NCBI GenBank assembly: GCA_017632825.1 | Contig: JAGBQP010000098.1 | Location: 1-14,046 of the forward strand | Length of the DNA stretch: 14,046 nt | Source: Prevotella sp. | GTDB taxonomy: Bacteria > Bacteroidota > Bacteroidia > Bacteroidales > Bacteroidaceae | Direction: 5' to 3' | Part shown: in pieces, positions 13,611-14,046 of the stretch | Position numbering within the stretch: position 1 is the first letter of the stretch | How the letters are laid out: each line of letters opens with the position of its first letter | The notes under the pieces: model-generated | What the model was told of the DNA's origin: nothing | What the model saw: the letters and a program-made list of their open reading frames with translations, nothing else | Database searches by the model: none | Made by a program: the position numbers and the translations under genes

Positions 13611-13852
13611 TTACACGTGACAGCATAGAGACCGCTTATAGTTTCCTGCATCAGAAGCGGAACGTCTATATACATTCTTCCCTCGACTGGCAGAAGGACG
13701 ATATAGAGTATGCCATTGCGTCCTATGCAGACGATATGAGTCAGGAACTATATGACACCATTGCCAACGGCAGGGCTGACTTTCTCCGTGACCACAAGCG
13801 GTTTCCAGAGGATATTTCACAAGCCGTTGAACAATTAGAGAGCATGCTATAG
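13607..13852 (+). CDS. Hypothetical 81-residue protein coupled to DUF4250
   Basis: 81 residues from the ATG at 13607; the frame is open back to 13562, but that lies inside the DUF4250 gene. It reads MITRDSIETAYSFLHQKRNV, then a DWQKDDIEYAIASYADDM helix and a closing DISQAVEQLESML helix. It is soluble, acidic overall and mostly helical. I do not recognise a named domain. The four-base ATGA overlap with the DUF4250 stop suggests the two products are made together and may interact (inference). It is followed by about 50 nt of A-rich DNA and a hairpin. Confidence 0.7.
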   Translation: MITRDSIETAYSFLHQKRNVYIHSSLDWQKDDIEYAIASYADDMSQELYDTIANGRADFLRDHKRFPEDISQAVEQLESML

Positions 13853-13887
13853 GAATGATGTGGGATATTTGAGAAACAAACAAATGA

Positions 13888-13931
13888 ACAAATAAAACAA
13901 AGACCGCTGACTCGTCGTGAATCAGCGGTCT
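13888..13931 (-). terminator. Hairpin terminator of tRNA-Pro (possibly bidirectional)
   Basis: AGACCGCTGA (13901-13910) and TCAGCGGTCT (13922-13931) form a perfect 10-bp stem with an 11-nt loop. On the minus strand the stem is followed by TTGTTTTATTTG-like T-rich sequence (13900-13888), 22 nt after the tRNA 3' end. On the plus strand GTTTCTATATT follows, a weaker tract that may also end the DUF4250 transcript. Confidence 0.75.
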
Positions 13932-13953
13932 GTTTCTATATTACTATAGGTAG

Positions 13954-14026
13954 TCGAGGTGACAGGACTCGAACCTGCGACAGCCTGGTCCCAAACCAGG
14001 AACGCTACCAACTGCGCTACACCTCG
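13954..14026 (-). tRNA. tRNA-Pro, anticodon TGG
   Basis: 73 nt on the minus strand, foldable into a full cloverleaf: acceptor CGAGGTG/CACCTCG, D-arm GCGC/GCGT, anticodon stem CCTGG/CCAGG with loop TTTGGGA, and T-arm GCAGG/CCTGT around TTCGAGT, with discriminator A. The anticodon TGG lies at 13991-13993. CCA is not encoded (ACTA follows). Confidence 0.96.
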
Positions 14027-14046
14027 ATTTTGAAAGCGGGTGCAAA

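Noticed and set aside
13888..14026. tRNA-Pro with a nearby perfect inverted repeat as a possible integration (att) site
   Set aside because: The repeat does not copy the tRNA 3' end and is better explained as a terminator; no integrase or duplicated tRNA fragment is present.
1..14046. Search by eye for CRISPR repeats, IS ends and phage genes
   Set aside because: No regularly spaced repeats, transposase motifs or phage structural genes were found in the window.

Overview
The window looks like chromosomal DNA from a gut-type Bacteroidota, most likely of the Prevotella/Segatella/Bacteroides group. The evidence is several TAnnTTTG -7 promoter boxes (some with a TTG-type -33 box 19-20 bp upstream), A-rich leaders mostly lacking Shine-Dalgarno sites, a type IX secretion 'Plug' homologue, a propeller/Y_Y_Y/AraC envelope-spanning regulator, and the small subunit of a heterodimeric methylmalonyl-CoA mutase. 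No IS element, phage gene, CRISPR array or plasmid origin was seen.

Layout. 1-1214 (-): 5' two thirds of mutA, running off the left edge. 1332-2555 (+): T9SS Plug-like secreted protein, divergent from mutA. 2578-5007 (-): 809-residue signal-peptide/propeller/Y_Y_Y/TM/AraC-HTH regulator with no kinase or receiver domain, with a good promoter at 5038-5069. 5120-6826 (-): two-gene translesion operon, a UmuC-like Y-family polymerase followed by a 69-residue YolD-like protein, closed by a hairpin terminator. 7104-7648 (+): a 48-residue ORF overlapping the start of a cytoplasmic FKBP prolyl isomerase.

7867-10885 (+): the most cohesive block, five genes in one direction: DoxX-like membrane protein, TM1586-type nitroreductase, 82-residue two-helix membrane protein, rubredoxin-less rubrerythrin and iron-containing alcohol dehydrogenase. 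It starts from a recognisable promoter whose -33 box lies inside one of two matching palindromes (TCGCnnGCGA, 44 bp centre to centre) and ends in a strong intrinsic terminator. The gene content suggests a redox or reactive-electrophile stress response under one regulator; this is inference.

10999-13852: a YqiA-like alpha/beta hydrolase that may be read from a leaderless mRNA, an MBL-fold hydrolase with its own promoter and SD, a convergent small nitroreductase (-), and a coupled pair encoding a DUF4250 protein and an 81-residue protein of unknown function. The right edge holds tRNA-Pro(TGG) on the minus strand with a hairpin terminator downstream.

Most genes belong to known families. The parts that deserve attention are the twin-palindrome redox operon with its small membrane protein, the kinase-less envelope-spanning AraC regulator, the polymerase/YolD pair with a palindrome at its putative start site, and several small ORFs that automated annotation would probably miss.
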